A DNA stretch of 48,208 bases from Cyclobacteriaceae bacterium (GCA_020436165.1 JAGQYI010000011.1:1-48208), one strand, 5' to 3'; shown: positions 1-8,501, counted from the stretch's first letter. A program made the numbers and translations. The notes: generated by a model not told the origin, from the sequence alone.

Positions 1-116
1 CGGATATAAGGGTAATTCAAAAACTACTCGGTCATAATTCTATCAAAACCACTATGATCTATACCCAGGTATCCAATCCTGCACTACTAAATGTCAAAAG
101 CCCTTTCGACTTTTAA
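1..116 (+). CDS. Tyrosine recombinase/integrase, C-terminal fragment (cut by window edge)
   Basis: The frame whose codons start at position 3 is open from the left edge to a TAA at 114-116 and gives 37 residues. They contain QKLLGHNSIKTTMIYTQV, the signature of the last part of a tyrosine recombinase: the His of LLGH is the late active-site His, and the Tyr of MIYTQV is the nucleophile that attaches to DNA. The ending NVKSPFDF resembles the end of XerC/D-like and integron-type recombinases. The Arg and the HxxR motif lie outside the window, so neither completeness nor the exact family can be judged. The heptamer repeat remnant at 115-133 begins at its stop codon. The identification as a tyrosine recombinase is firm; activity is unknown. 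Confidence 0.85.
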   Translation, partial: DIRVIQKLLGHNSIKTTMIYTQVSNPALLNVKSPFDF

Positions 117-133
117 CTCCAAACTCCTAACTA
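115..133. repeat. Short copy of the AACTCCT heptamer repeat
   Basis: The units AACTCCA (115-121), AACTCCT (122-128) and AACTA follow the recombinase stop codon directly and run into the 3' end of the helicase gene. The same heptamer forms the eight-unit array at 3053-3108. Two and a half units alone would be weak evidence; the match to the longer array is what makes it worth marking. Confidence 0.5.
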
Positions 134-1915
134 CCTTCTTCTCCCTTTTCCTCTTCGGCCAGAGCCACCTCGGCCCTTCTTAGGCTTAAAGTTCCAGTCC
201 GCTGACTCGTTTCGTGTGCCTCGTCCATCTCTTCTTCCAGAGCTCTTTTTTGAGCGTGGGCGTTCGTCTCTTTCCTGTTCTCTGGGTCCACCTTTCGAAA
301 CTTCCACTTTTACAGCTACCTCGCCAAAATGCATGGTGTTAAGCTTTTCGCTAAGTTCTTTGGCATAGGTTTTCTCAATCTCAAAGAAGGAGAACTGGCG
401 GAGTACTTCAATTTTACCAATCTGTGGTTTGCTGGAGTCCAGGGCTTCGTTAATCAGGCCAATCAACCGGGCGGGAGCCAGGTTGTGCTTGGAGCCTACA
501 TTAATATGGAAACGCTCAAAATCTTCGTTCGATCGCTCGCGTCTTTTGGGGCCTCTTTCTCCTTTTTCATCTCGGTTGCCTTTGCCTTCTTTCAGATTAA
601 GGTCGGGCGAGTTTTTGTAGTACGAAAGGAACCGGTTGAACTCCACCGACACCAGTCGTTTAACCAGGTCGTCTCGCGTAAGCGAGGCCAGTTTGGTGTG
701 TATCTCGGGCATGTAAGGTTCAATCTGGTGGTCATCCACCTGCACTTGTTGCAGCTTCTCAATTAACGAATACAACTGCACCTGGCAAATTTCCTCCCCA
801 TTGGGTATGTCCTTGCGCTCAAATGTCTTGTTCGATTTCTTCTCAATGGTTTTGATCTTACTGATCTCACGGCCATGAATAATGGCAATGGAAATACCCT
901 TACGGCCGGCACGGCCGGTTCGCCCACTGCGGTGAATGTACACCTCGGGCTCATCGGGCAGGTTGTAGTTGATTACATGCGAAAGGTTATCCACATCCAG
1001 ACCACGGGCGGCTACATCAGTAGCTACCAGCAGCTGCAGGTGTTTTGAACGGAAACGGCCCATCACCTCATCGCGTTGCGCCTGCGAAAGGTCGCCATGA
1101 AGGGCATCTGCATTGTAGCCATCGTGCATTAGTTTGTTGGCTACCTCCTTGGTTTCCATTCGGGTACGGCAGAAGATAATACCGTAAATATTCGGGTTAA
1201 TATCAGCAATACGCTTTAGCACAAGGTAACGGTCCCTGGCATGCGCCTGGTAGTAAATATGCTCCACCGTATCGGCTCCCTGGTTCATTTTACCTGCCTC
1301 AATACGGTCGGGGTTATTCATGTAGTTTTTGGTGATCGAAACTATTTCCGAAGGCATGGTAGCCGAAAAAAGCAGGGTTTGCTTTTCGTACGGGGTGGTA
1401 GAAAGAATGGCATCCAACTCGTCTTTGAAGCCCATGGTCAACATTTCATCGGCCTCATCCAACACAAGGTAGTTGATGTTGGTGATGTCCAGTTTACGTT
1501 TATTAATAAGGTCGTTGGTACGGCCCGGTGTGCCCACCACAATTTGGGCGCCTTTCTTAAGTGCTCTTATCTGTGGTTCAATGCTGGCTCCGCCATATAC
1601 AGGAAGAACATGCAACGAAGGTATGTTTTTAGAAAAAGCTTCAAGGTCGTTGGCTATCTGAATACACAACTCGCGGGTTGGGCAAAGGATTAACGCCTGG
1701 GTGTTGGTAATGGAGTGATCCACCAATTGCACCAATGGCAAACCAAAGGCAGCAGTTTTACCTGTACCTGTCTGTGCAAAGGCAATCAGGTCGTTGGTAT
1801 TGTTTAAAAGGTGAGGTATTGCTTTTTCCTGAATGGAAGTGGGTTTTTCGTACCCAATGGACTGAATGGCAGAAAGCACTTCTGCGTTTAAACCTAATTG
1901 CTCAAATGTTATCAT
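131..1915 (-). CDS. DEAD-box ATP-dependent RNA helicase with DbpA-type RNA-binding domain
   Basis: Unwinds or remodels RNA with ATP in the cytoplasm; relatives act in ribosome assembly, cold adaptation and mRNA decay (CsdA/DeaD group). Residues 3-37 form the Q motif region, AQTGTGKT at 47-54 is motif I, PTREL is motif Ia, DEAD at 153-156 is Walker B, SAT at 184-186 is motif III, and HRSGRTGR at 328-335 is motif VI. Residues about 469-540 look like the DbpA RRM-like domain that targets structured RNA. A basic Arg/Gly/Lys-rich tail follows to residue 594. All core motifs are intact. The start is ATG at 1915. A weak -7-like element (CACCTTTG on the minus strand, 1935-1942) lies upstream. No neighbour shares its direction closely enough to imply an operon, so it is probably transcribed alone. 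Confidence 0.95.
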   Translation of the reverse strand: MITFEQLGLNAEVLSAIQSIGYEKPTSIQEKAIPHLLNNTNDLIAFAQTGTGKTAAFGLPLVQLVDHSITNTQALILCPTRELCIQIANDLEAFSKNIPSLHVLPVYGGASIEPQIRALKKGAQIVVGTPGRTNDLINKRKLDITNINYLVLDEADEMLTMGFKDELDAILSTTPYEKQTLLFSATMPSEIVSITKNYMNNPDRIEAGKMNQGADTVEHIYYQAHARDRYLVLKRIADINPNIYGIIFCRTRMETKEVANKLMHDGYNADALHGDLSQAQRDEVMGRFRSKHLQLLVATDVAARGLDVDNLSHVINYNLPDEPEVYIHRSGRTGRAGRKGISIAIIHGREISKIKTIEKKSNKTFERKDIPNGEEICQVQLYSLIEKLQQVQVDDHQIEPYMPEIHTKLASLTRDDLVKRLVSVEFNRFLSYYKNSPDLNLKEGKGNRDEKGERGPKRRERSNEDFERFHINVGSKHNLAPARLIGLINEALDSSKPQIGKIEVLRQFSFFEIEKTYAKELSEKLNTMHFGEVAVKVEVSKGGPREQERDERPRSKKSSGRRDGRGTRNESADWNFKPKKGRGGSGRRGKGRRR

Positions 1916-2024
1916 GAAAATTCTTAAAGAGGTGCAAAGGTGGCATTTTAAATTAAGAATTGTGTGGTTTTCAGGAAATTAGAAAGTTTTGATTAAAGTT
2001 ATAATATTTTTAAAGGTCGATTTT

Positions 2025-2954
2025 TCAACAACAGTACCCGTAGTAGTATACCGCTACTGCCTTAACAATTTCATTTTCTTTTGCCTGTGAACTTAGAAAT
2101 AGAACAGCATAGTATCCCTTGTCTTCACCAAAAACGATTATGTAATCATCGATGTTGTCTCTATCAATATCTCCTTGCCATAATAATCGACTTGGACGTG
2201 AGAATTCAGTATTAAGAATTTGTTCTTTATTTAGATATTTAAGAACCAATTTATTTTCATTTCTAATTTCAAAATTTTTAGGAATTGAAGTATTAACGTT
2301 TTTGCCACTAAAATCACCCAAACTGTAGGGAAATATACTTCCATCAATTTCGCCTTCAATGACTCCATCAAACTCACTTCCAATAACGAAAACAAGGTTT
2401 CTATTATCATCTGTTGAAATGCCATATCCTGTTGCACTACCTTCATCGTTGTAATAATGGAGGCTAACCTCTTTCATTATGAATTTGTCTGAATCTTTAA
2501 AAATACCATACCAATTTATATTATTATTTCTGTGAACATTGTCCGCGCAGTCTGTTCCAACGAATGCAAGTCCAAAACCCTTATTAAGATATGAAAAAGA
2601 TTGTTCAAATCTCTTTATTCTCAAATATCCGCTAAAAGCATAGCCTTCATATTCTTTATATTTTATTTTTAACCAACTTCCAACAACGCACATATCGTAA
2701 GGTTTATATTCAGAAGAAGGATAAAACATATAGCAATCAAGAGTATCTGTTATGATCTTTGGTTTTTCTAATAATTCAACATTTTCAAGATATGGAATTA
2801 CACATATTAAATTGGTTTGAGTTAATGAATCCTTCCAAAGGTTTAATCCGTCCTTAGCTATAACATAATATTTTGTCCAATAATCTTTATTTACTTGCCC
2901 ATAAGAGAAGTAGTAATTAAATAGTATTAGTATTAATGTAAGCTTAGTTTTCAA
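2025..2954 (-). CDS. Secreted protein with N-terminal bacterial SH3-like domain
   Basis: A 309-residue protein of unknown specific function. Residues 1-19 form a signal peptide ending in FSYGQ, so it is exported. Residues about 28-113 follow the pattern of bacterial SH3 domains: GLNLW near the start, a central VIPYLENVELLEK, then GSWLKIKY and GYAFSGYLR. Such domains often bind cell-wall peptides or other proteins. The rest, about 115-309, is not recognised; it contains a DIDRDNIDDYIIVF stretch resembling FG-GAP or calcium-loop repeats of secreted proteins. The start must be TTG at 2954: an in-frame stop lies four codons upstream and the signal peptide starts at once. The gene is clearly more AT-rich than the helicase and ppdK genes beside it, which suggests a recent arrival. 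A near-consensus promoter (TTTG complement 3005-3008, TACTTTTC complement 2975-2982) lies upstream. Confidence 0.75.
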   Translation of the reverse strand: MKTKLTLILILFNYYFSYGQVNKDYWTKYYVIAKDGLNLWKDSLTQTNLICVIPYLENVELLEKPKIITDTLDCYMFYPSSEYKPYDMCVVGSWLKIKYKEYEGYAFSGYLRIKRFEQSFSYLNKGFGLAFVGTDCADNVHRNNNINWYGIFKDSDKFIMKEVSLHYYNDEGSATGYGISTDDNRNLVFVIGSEFDGVIEGEIDGSIFPYSLGDFSGKNVNTSIPKNFEIRNENKLVLKYLNKEQILNTEFSRPSRLLWQGDIDRDNIDDYIIVFGEDKGYYAVLFLSSQAKENEIVKAVAVYYYGYCC

Positions 2955-3038
2955 TTCTAAAAATTAATAGGTAGGAAAAGTAATTGATAATGTATATGAA
3001 AATACAAACCTTCTTTCCTAATAGCAAATTCGAGGCTC

Positions 3039-3108
3039 AACGCTCAATTCAAAACTCCTAACTCCTAACTCTAAACTCTAAACTCTTAACTCCTAACTTT
3101 CAACTCCC
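3039..3108. repeat. Degenerate tandem heptamer array, AACTCCT-type units
   Basis: From 3053 the sequence runs in exact 7-nt register: AACTCCT, AACTCCT, AACTCTA, AACTCTA, AACTCTT, AACTCCT, AACTTTC, AACTCCC. Two weaker units (AACGCTC 3039-3045, AATTCAA 3046-3052) precede them. The array lies between the start of the SH3-like gene and the ppdK promoter and has no stop-free coding value. A shorter copy occurs at 115-133. Its function is unknown; it may be a slippage-prone spacer or part of a dispersed repeat family. Confidence 0.8.
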
Positions 3109-3166
3109 TCTGACACATCTCACTCTCAATACTGACGTTCGTCATATCCTTTTAGCAGGTAACGGC

Positions 3167-3174
3167 TAACTTTG
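3167..3174 (+). promoter_or_regulatory. Candidate ppdK promoter -7 element
   Basis: TAACTTTG matches TAnnTTTG, the -7 element of the main Bacteroidota sigma factor, 24 nt before the ATG at 3199. No good -33 TTTG is seen at 19-21 nt upstream, so only the -7 element is supported. Confidence 0.5.
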
Positions 3175-3198
3175 CATTTCAATTAATTCTGTACGATC

Positions 3199-5925
3199 AT
3201 GCAAGCAATAGATACTATGACAAAAACAGTTTATTTATTCGGAGATAAAAAAGCAGATGGCGATGCGTCCATGAAAAACTTATTGGGTGGAAAAGGGGCA
3301 AACCTTGCCGAAATGAACCTTATTGGGGTACCGGTGCCTCCAGGCTTTACCATTACTACTGAAGTTTGTACACTTTACAACGAAAAAGGGCGCGAATACG
3401 CAGTTAACCTTATTAAGGAAGAAGTTGAGGAGGCGGTTGCAGCCATTGAAGAAATGATGGGAACCAGGTTCGGTGACAAAGAAAATCCTTGTTTGCTATC
3501 GGTTCGTTCGGGAGCTCGTGCTTCCATGCCCGGTATGATGGATACCGTATTAAACCTTGGACTAAATGACACAGTAGTTGAAGGCATTGCTAAAAAAACC
3601 AACAATGATCGTTTTGCATGGGATTCGTACCGCAGGTTCGTTCAAATGTATGGAGATGTGGTTTTGGGAATGAAACCTGAATCAAAAGAAGACATCAATC
3701 CTTTTGAAGAAATTATTGAAAAAGTTAAAGAAGACCGCGGTGCCGAAAACGACCATGATTTGGGTGTTGAAGACCTGAAACAACTTGTGGTTCGATTTAA
3801 AGCAGCTGTAAAAGCGCAAACTGGTCACGATTTTCCTGATGATCCATGGGAACAACTTTGGGGCGCTATTATGGCTGTATTTGACAGCTGGATGAACCCA
3901 AGGGCCATCCTTTACAGAAAATTAAACGATATTCCTGCTGCATGGGGTACAGCCGTGAACGTACAGGCAATGGTATATGGTAATATGGGCTTAAATTCTG
4001 CCACTGGTGTGGCTTTTACCCGTAATGCCGGTACAGGTGAAGACCGCTTTAACGGAGAATACCTGATTGATGCACAAGGTGAAGATGTGGTTGCTGGTAT
4101 CAGAACACCTCAACAGATTACCATAACAGGTTCTAAACGTTGGGCGGTATTGGCAGGTATTTCTGAAGAAGAGAGAATAACCAAATATCCTTCGCTGGAA
4201 GAAGCCAAACCTGAGGTTTACAAAGAACTTCGAGAAATTCAACAAAAACTGGAAGACCACTACAGGGATATGCAGGACCTTGAGTTTACCGTACAGGATG
4301 GCAAACTATGGATGCTGCAAACAAGAAACGGTAAACGTACAGGTGCAGCTATGGTTAAAATTGCCATGGACATGCTCAAAGAAGGTAGAATTACAGAAGA
4401 AGAAGCATTGCTACGCATGGAGCCAAACAAACTGGATGAGCTGTTGCACCCTGTTTTCGATAAAAAAGCCTTAGCCAAAGGTACCGTTCTGGCAAAAGGG
4501 CTTCCTGCTTCGCCTGGTGCTGCTACCGGTCAAATAGCCTTCTTTGCCGATGAATGCGACAAGTACCCCAATACCATTTTGGTTAGGATTGAAACCTCAC
4601 CCGAAGATTTGGAAGGAATGCACATTGCCAAGGGGATTTTAACTGCTCGTGGAGGCATGACTTCTCACGCAGCTGTTGTGGCTCGTGGTATGGGTAAATG
4701 CTGTGTTTCCGGTGCCGGAACATTGCGTATTAACTACAAAACCAGAACCATGGAGGTTGATGGCAAAGAGTTGAAAGAAGGAGATTGGATTTCGTTGAAC
4801 GGTACTACAGGTGAAATACTGGAAGGTAAAATCGACACCATAAAACCTGAATTGAGTGGTGATTTTGGCGAGTTAATGAAGTTAGCTGACAAGCATGCAA
4901 CCATGCTGGTTAGAACCAATGCCGATACCCCACACGATGCTCAGGTAGCACGAGATTTTGGAGCACAGGGTATTGGTCTTTGCCGTACTGAGCACATGTT
5001 CTTCGAAGAAGATAAAATCAAGGCCATGCGCGAAATGATCTTGGCAGATGATGAAACCGGACGAAGAAAAGCACTGGATAAACTACTTCCACTTCAAAGA
5101 ACCGACTTCGAAGGTATTTTCGAATCAATGCACGACCTGCCTGTAACGGTTCGTTTGCTTGACCCACCTTTGCACGAATTTGTGCCTCACGAAGAGGAAA
5201 ACCAAAAGCAGATGGCCAAAGAAATGGGCGTTTCGGTTACAGCTATAAAAGCAAAGGTTGAGTCGCTTCATGAGTTCAACCCTATGTTGGGGCATCGCGG
5301 TTGCCGTTTGGGTAATACCTATCCCGAAATTACCGAGATGCAAACAAGGGCTATAATCGAAGCATGCCTAAACCTGAAAAAGAAAGGCACAACAGCTATC
5401 CCTGAGATCATGATACCTCTTACAGGTACCAAGAAAGAGCTTGAGATGCAGGAAAAAATTGTACGAGCAACTGCAGAGAAAGTGTTCTCAGAAAGGGAAG
5501 AAAAAATCGATTACAAGGTAGGAACTATGATCGAGATCCCAAGAGCGGCTTTAACTGCCGATGAAATTGCCGAATCGGCAGAGTTCTTCTCGTTTGGTAC
5601 CAACGACCTTACCCAAATGACGTTTGGTTACTCAAGAGACGATGCCGGTAAGTTCTTACCTATCTACCTGGAAAAAGGTATTCTTGAAAACGATCCGTTC
5701 CAGGTATTGGACCAAACAGGCGTGGGTAGCTTGATGAAAATTGCCGTTGAAAAAGGCAGAAGCACACGACCTGACATAAAAATTGGTATTTGTGGCGAGC
5801 ATGGGGGAGAGCCAAGCTCAGTTGAGTTCTGTCATTCGTTAGGATTTGGGTATGTTTCATGCTCACCATTTAGGGTTCCTATTGCACGCTTGTCAGCAGC
5901 TCAGGCTGTCGTTCGCAAAAAGTAA
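3199..5925 (+). CDS. ppdK: Pyruvate, phosphate dikinase
   Basis: Interconverts pyruvate + ATP + phosphate and phosphoenolpyruvate + AMP + pyrophosphate in the cytosol, serving gluconeogenesis or a reversible glycolytic step. The 908-residue length is usual for the family. LLGGKGANLAEM (28-39) opens the N-terminal ATP-grasp domain; GGMTSHAAVVARGMGKCC (485-502) is the swivelling phosphohistidine domain with catalytic His490 and the regulatory Thr488 beside it; the C-terminal PEP-binding TIM barrel carries LCRTEHMFFE, GHRGCRLG and IGICGEHGGEPSS with the catalytic Cys at about 865. All key residues are present. Family members usually begin near the second Met (MTKTVYLFG, codon 7, position 3217), so 3217 may be the true start. 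It is a single-gene unit with its own promoter and the terminator at 5974. No PDRP regulator gene is in the window. Confidence 0.97.
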   Translation: MQAIDTMTKTVYLFGDKKADGDASMKNLLGGKGANLAEMNLIGVPVPPGFTITTEVCTLYNEKGREYAVNLIKEEVEEAVAAIEEMMGTRFGDKENPCLLSVRSGARASMPGMMDTVLNLGLNDTVVEGIAKKTNNDRFAWDSYRRFVQMYGDVVLGMKPESKEDINPFEEIIEKVKEDRGAENDHDLGVEDLKQLVVRFKAAVKAQTGHDFPDDPWEQLWGAIMAVFDSWMNPRAILYRKLNDIPAAWGTAVNVQAMVYGNMGLNSATGVAFTRNAGTGEDRFNGEYLIDAQGEDVVAGIRTPQQITITGSKRWAVLAGISEEERITKYPSLEEAKPEVYKELREIQQKLEDHYRDMQDLEFTVQDGKLWMLQTRNGKRTGAAMVKIAMDMLKEGRITEEEALLRMEPNKLDELLHPVFDKKALAKGTVLAKGLPASPGAATGQIAFFADECDKYPNTILVRIETSPEDLEGMHIAKGILTARGGMTSHAAVVARGMGKCCVSGAGTLRINYKTRTMEVDGKELKEGDWISLNGTTGEILEGKIDTIKPELSGDFGELMKLADKHATMLVRTNADTPHDAQVARDFGAQGIGLCRTEHMFFEEDKIKAMREMILADDETGRRKALDKLLPLQRTDFEGIFESMHDLPVTVRLLDPPLHEFVPHEEENQKQMAKEMGVSVTAIKAKVESLHEFNPMLGHRGCRLGNTYPEITEMQTRAIIEACLNLKKKGTTAIPEIMIPLTGTKKELEMQEKIVRATAEKVFSEREEKIDYKVGTMIEIPRAALTADEIAESAEFFSFGTNDLTQMTFGYSRDDAGKFLPIYLEKGILENDPFQVLDQTGVGSLMKIAVEKGRSTRPDIKIGICGEHGGEPSSVEFCHSLGFGYVSCSPFRVPIARLSAAQAVVRKK

Positions 5926-5973
5926 ACGAATTCACTGCCCTGACCCAGCGAAGGGCATGTGGTTTTGTAAGTG

Positions 5974-6009
5974 CAGGCTGTTCATTGAACAGCCTGTTTT
6001 CTTTTTTAG
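5974..6009 (+). terminator. Rho-independent terminator of ppdK
   Basis: CAGGCTGTTCA (5974-5984) and TGAACAGCCTG (5986-5996) are perfect inverted repeats, giving a GC-containing stem of about 9-11 bp with a very short loop, followed by TTTTCTTTTTT. It lies 48 nt after the ppdK stop. Confidence 0.9.
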
Positions 6010-6071
6010 GTTCGGGAAAATTTTCACGCCTTAGCTCATTGGGTAAGGACAATTCCTCTTATTTTAGGCAA

Positions 6072-7799
6072 ATGAAGTATTTTGTGACTCTTTGGTTTAT
6101 CAGTCTTTCAATTTGTGGTTTTAGCCAATCAGACACTCTGTATGCTGAAAGATCAATTGTGCTGCTGAAAAATGAAAACTCGCTTATTCCATTCAAACAC
6201 CTTGATTCTCTTACCATAGAGTATTCCGATCCTTTATTGAAAACTCTTGGAGAACGCTATACACAAAATCAAGGGGCTAAAAAAATACTTATTACAGATG
6301 ATGTAAAACTATCAGGTGAATATGATAGTAAAGTATTGCTGCTTTTTGGGTCGATCGATGCACCTCCAAGTTTTGACATCGAAAATTATGAAGTAGTTGT
6401 TTACTGTAACAAGACAGATTCTGTTAGTAAGGATTTGGTCATTCAAAAGCTTTTTGGCGGAAGAGACTTTACAGATACCCTTAAACATGCTTTTCTAGGC
6501 TTTGATAGTGGGGCAGGGTTAAAATGTAATGGTAGTAAGCGATTTAGCTTTGGTTCTCCTAAAGAGGTGGGCATTGATTCAGCTTACCTATATCGTAAGC
6601 TGGATTCAATTGCTATGCATGCGATTGACTCTGGTGTAGCACCCGGTATTCAGGTGTTGGTAGCCCGTTATGGAAGAGTGGTGTTTCATAAAACTTATGG
6701 TTTTACGCGCTACGATTCTTTGGAGCCGGTGCGGAAGGATATGCTTTACGATTTTGCTTCCGTAACCAAAGTAACAGGAGCTTTACCCGCTCTAATGAAG
6801 CTATACGATGAAAACAAGTTTAGCCTGGATGCTACAATGGGTACCTATCTGCCCTATTTTGCCAGAGGCAATAAAAAAGATTTAACCTACCGAAGAGTGC
6901 TTTCGCACAATGCTGGTCTGGAGGCCTGGATACCTTACTGGAAAACCACTCTCAGGAAAAACGGTAAGTACCGCAGGCACACCTTATCGCACGATTCCTC
7001 AGCAAATTTTCAGACAAGGCTGTCACCCAATCTTTATTTATACAACAATTACCGTGATAATATCTACAAGCAAATAAGAAAATCGCCCATAAAGCCTTCT
7101 CAGGGTTATGTGTATTCGGGGCTCTCTTTTTATCTCTATCCTGAAATAGTTGAAAAAATTACCGGGCAGGATTACGAAACCTACATAAAGCAAAACTTCT
7201 ACAAACCACTTGGTGCCTCAACCATTACCTATAACCCAATGAGATTTTATACTGTTGATCAAATGGTGCCAACCGAAGTAGACACATTTTTTAGAATGGA
7301 ACCTCTCTGGGGCGTGGTGCACGATGAAGGAGCTGCTATGATGAAGGGCGTTTCTTCCAATGCCGGTTTGTTTGGAACTACACTGGATCTTGCCAAGCTT
7401 TTCCAAATGTATTTGTGGATGGGCCACTATGGAGGAGAACAGTATATTTCTGAAAACACAATGGAAAACTTCACACTTTGCCATTATTGCAATGAAGGCG
7501 ATAGGAGAGGGTTAGGATTTGATAAACCCGTTTTAGGCGATCGCTCCAATGGCTCCACTGCCATTGACGCATCAGAGAGAAGTTTTGGGCACTCAGGCTA
7601 CACCGGCACATTTGCCTGGGCCGATCCTGAAAATGGTGTACTTTTTATATTTATGTCTAATCGAGTGTATCCAACCCGCAATAATTCAAAGCTTTATCAA
7701 TTCAATGTACGGCCAACCATGCATCAGGCAATCTACGATGCAATCAAAGCGTATCAGCGCCAGCAGGATATGGGCAATTGTTCATTTTTGAAAGAATAA
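6072..7799 (+). CDS. Secreted serine beta-lactamase-like hydrolase with remnant GH3 C-terminal domain
   Basis: A 575-residue exported protein. MKYFVTLWFISLSICGFSQ is a signal peptide, so ATG 6072 is chosen; an upstream in-frame ATG at 5985 falls in the ppdK terminator loop. After the signal, AERSIVLLKNENSLIPF matches the start of the glycoside hydrolase family 3 C-terminal domain, but only about 130 residues remain and the GH3 catalytic barrel is missing. From about residue 165 it is a class C beta-lactamase/penicillin-binding-like domain: SVTK (Ser230, Lys233) is the nucleophile motif, YSG at about 348 replaces YxN, and HSG (507-509) is the KTG equivalent. The family includes peptidases, esterases and amidohydrolases. 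In Bacteroidota complete GH3 + beta-lactamase fusions of about 1000 residues exist in cell-wall recycling; this looks like a shortened relative. Substrate is not known. Confidence 0.85.
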   Translation: MKYFVTLWFISLSICGFSQSDTLYAERSIVLLKNENSLIPFKHLDSLTIEYSDPLLKTLGERYTQNQGAKKILITDDVKLSGEYDSKVLLLFGSIDAPPSFDIENYEVVVYCNKTDSVSKDLVIQKLFGGRDFTDTLKHAFLGFDSGAGLKCNGSKRFSFGSPKEVGIDSAYLYRKLDSIAMHAIDSGVAPGIQVLVARYGRVVFHKTYGFTRYDSLEPVRKDMLYDFASVTKVTGALPALMKLYDENKFSLDATMGTYLPYFARGNKKDLTYRRVLSHNAGLEAWIPYWKTTLRKNGKYRRHTLSHDSSANFQTRLSPNLYLYNNYRDNIYKQIRKSPIKPSQGYVYSGLSFYLYPEIVEKITGQDYETYIKQNFYKPLGASTITYNPMRFYTVDQMVPTEVDTFFRMEPLWGVVHDEGAAMMKGVSSNAGLFGTTLDLAKLFQMYLWMGHYGGEQYISENTMENFTLCHYCNEGDRRGLGFDKPVLGDRSNGSTAIDASERSFGHSGYTGTFAWADPENGVLFIFMSNRVYPTRNNSKLYQFNVRPTMHQAIYDAIKAYQRQQDMGNCSFLKE

Positions 7800-7901
7800 G
7801 GTTATTTCTAGGTATAGATACTAAGCGCATCTACGTATAAAATCGGGTGTGTTAACATTTGTATTCAGGTGACTTTTGTATTCCTAATCAAAACAAACCA
7901 T

Positions 7902-8450
7902 ATGAAGATGAGACCTTTAGGAACATTGGTGAAGCACCCGGTAGCATTTATATTAATTGTACTTGTTTTAATTTTTATTCTGTTAGTTTCTTCTAAAGCG
8001 GCACAGGCAGCAACCATGCCGCCAGTTCAATCTATTCTGGAAGTGGTTGATGGAAACACGCTAAAAGTGACTACGGTTGAGCATGATACTTTTTTAGTAA
8101 AACTAAAAGGGATTGATGCTCCAGAGCCAGGTCAGGAATTCTCAAATGAGTCTAAAGAGTATTTACAAAATCTGGTAAATAGAAAAGGAGTGAACATTGA
8201 ATACAGCGGTAAAGATAGATGGGGAAACAGATTGGTTAATGTGACCACAAAGAAAGGAGAGAGCGTAAATAATCTTATGCTCAGTGAGGGATATGCATGG
8301 GTTGACAGATTCTTTCTGAACCAGGCAGACCTAATGACAAAACAAGACGAAGCTAAAACAAAAAAATACGGCCTTTGGAACCAGGAAGACCCAATGGAAC
8401 CCTGGGTATACGATCGTATACAAATACGGTTGAATTCAACAGGCAGATAA
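7902..8450 (+). CDS. Membrane-anchored staphylococcal nuclease-fold (thermonuclease family) protein, catalytic positions altered
   Basis: A 182-residue protein with one hydrophobic segment at about 14-37 followed by AQA, either a signal peptide or an N-terminal anchor. Residues 45-172 have the SNase order: VVDGNT, LVKLKGIDAPEPGQ, KDRWGNRL, EGYAWVDR, YGLWNQEDPMEPW. In active enzymes these read DGDT, VRL..IDAPE and DRYGR. Here the second Asp is Asn52, the first catalytic Arg is Lys67 and the second is Asn109 (an Arg sits one place later). Asp50, Asp72 and Glu75 remain. I therefore infer weak or lost nuclease activity, perhaps a binding role. ATG 7902 is chosen over GTG 7869 because it precedes the hydrophobic segment closely. 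It has its own terminator at 8475. Confidence 0.85.
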   Translation: MKMRPLGTLVKHPVAFILIVLVLIFILLVSSKAAQAATMPPVQSILEVVDGNTLKVTTVEHDTFLVKLKGIDAPEPGQEFSNESKEYLQNLVNRKGVNIEYSGKDRWGNRLVNVTTKKGESVNNLMLSEGYAWVDRFFLNQADLMTKQDEAKTKKYGLWNQEDPMEPWVYDRIQIRLNSTGR

Positions 8451-8474
8451 GTTTATTGGTAATTTTTTAGAGAG

Positions 8475-8501
8475 TTGCCCCGTATGGGGCAATTTTTTTT
8501 T
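8475..8501 (+). terminator. Rho-independent terminator after the SNase-like gene
   Basis: TTGCCCC (8475-8481), loop GTAT, GGGGCAA (8486-8492), then nine T residues. A textbook GC stem with U-tract, 25 nt after the stop. Confidence 0.93.

Noticed and set aside
329-1693. Long open frames opposite the helicase gene
   Set aside because: They are antisense to a complete DEAD-box helicase with all motifs; the proteins look random and have no start signals.
5985-6071. In-frame ATG at 5985 as start of the beta-lactamase-like gene
   Set aside because: It lies in the loop of the ppdK terminator, and the signal peptide begins at 6072.
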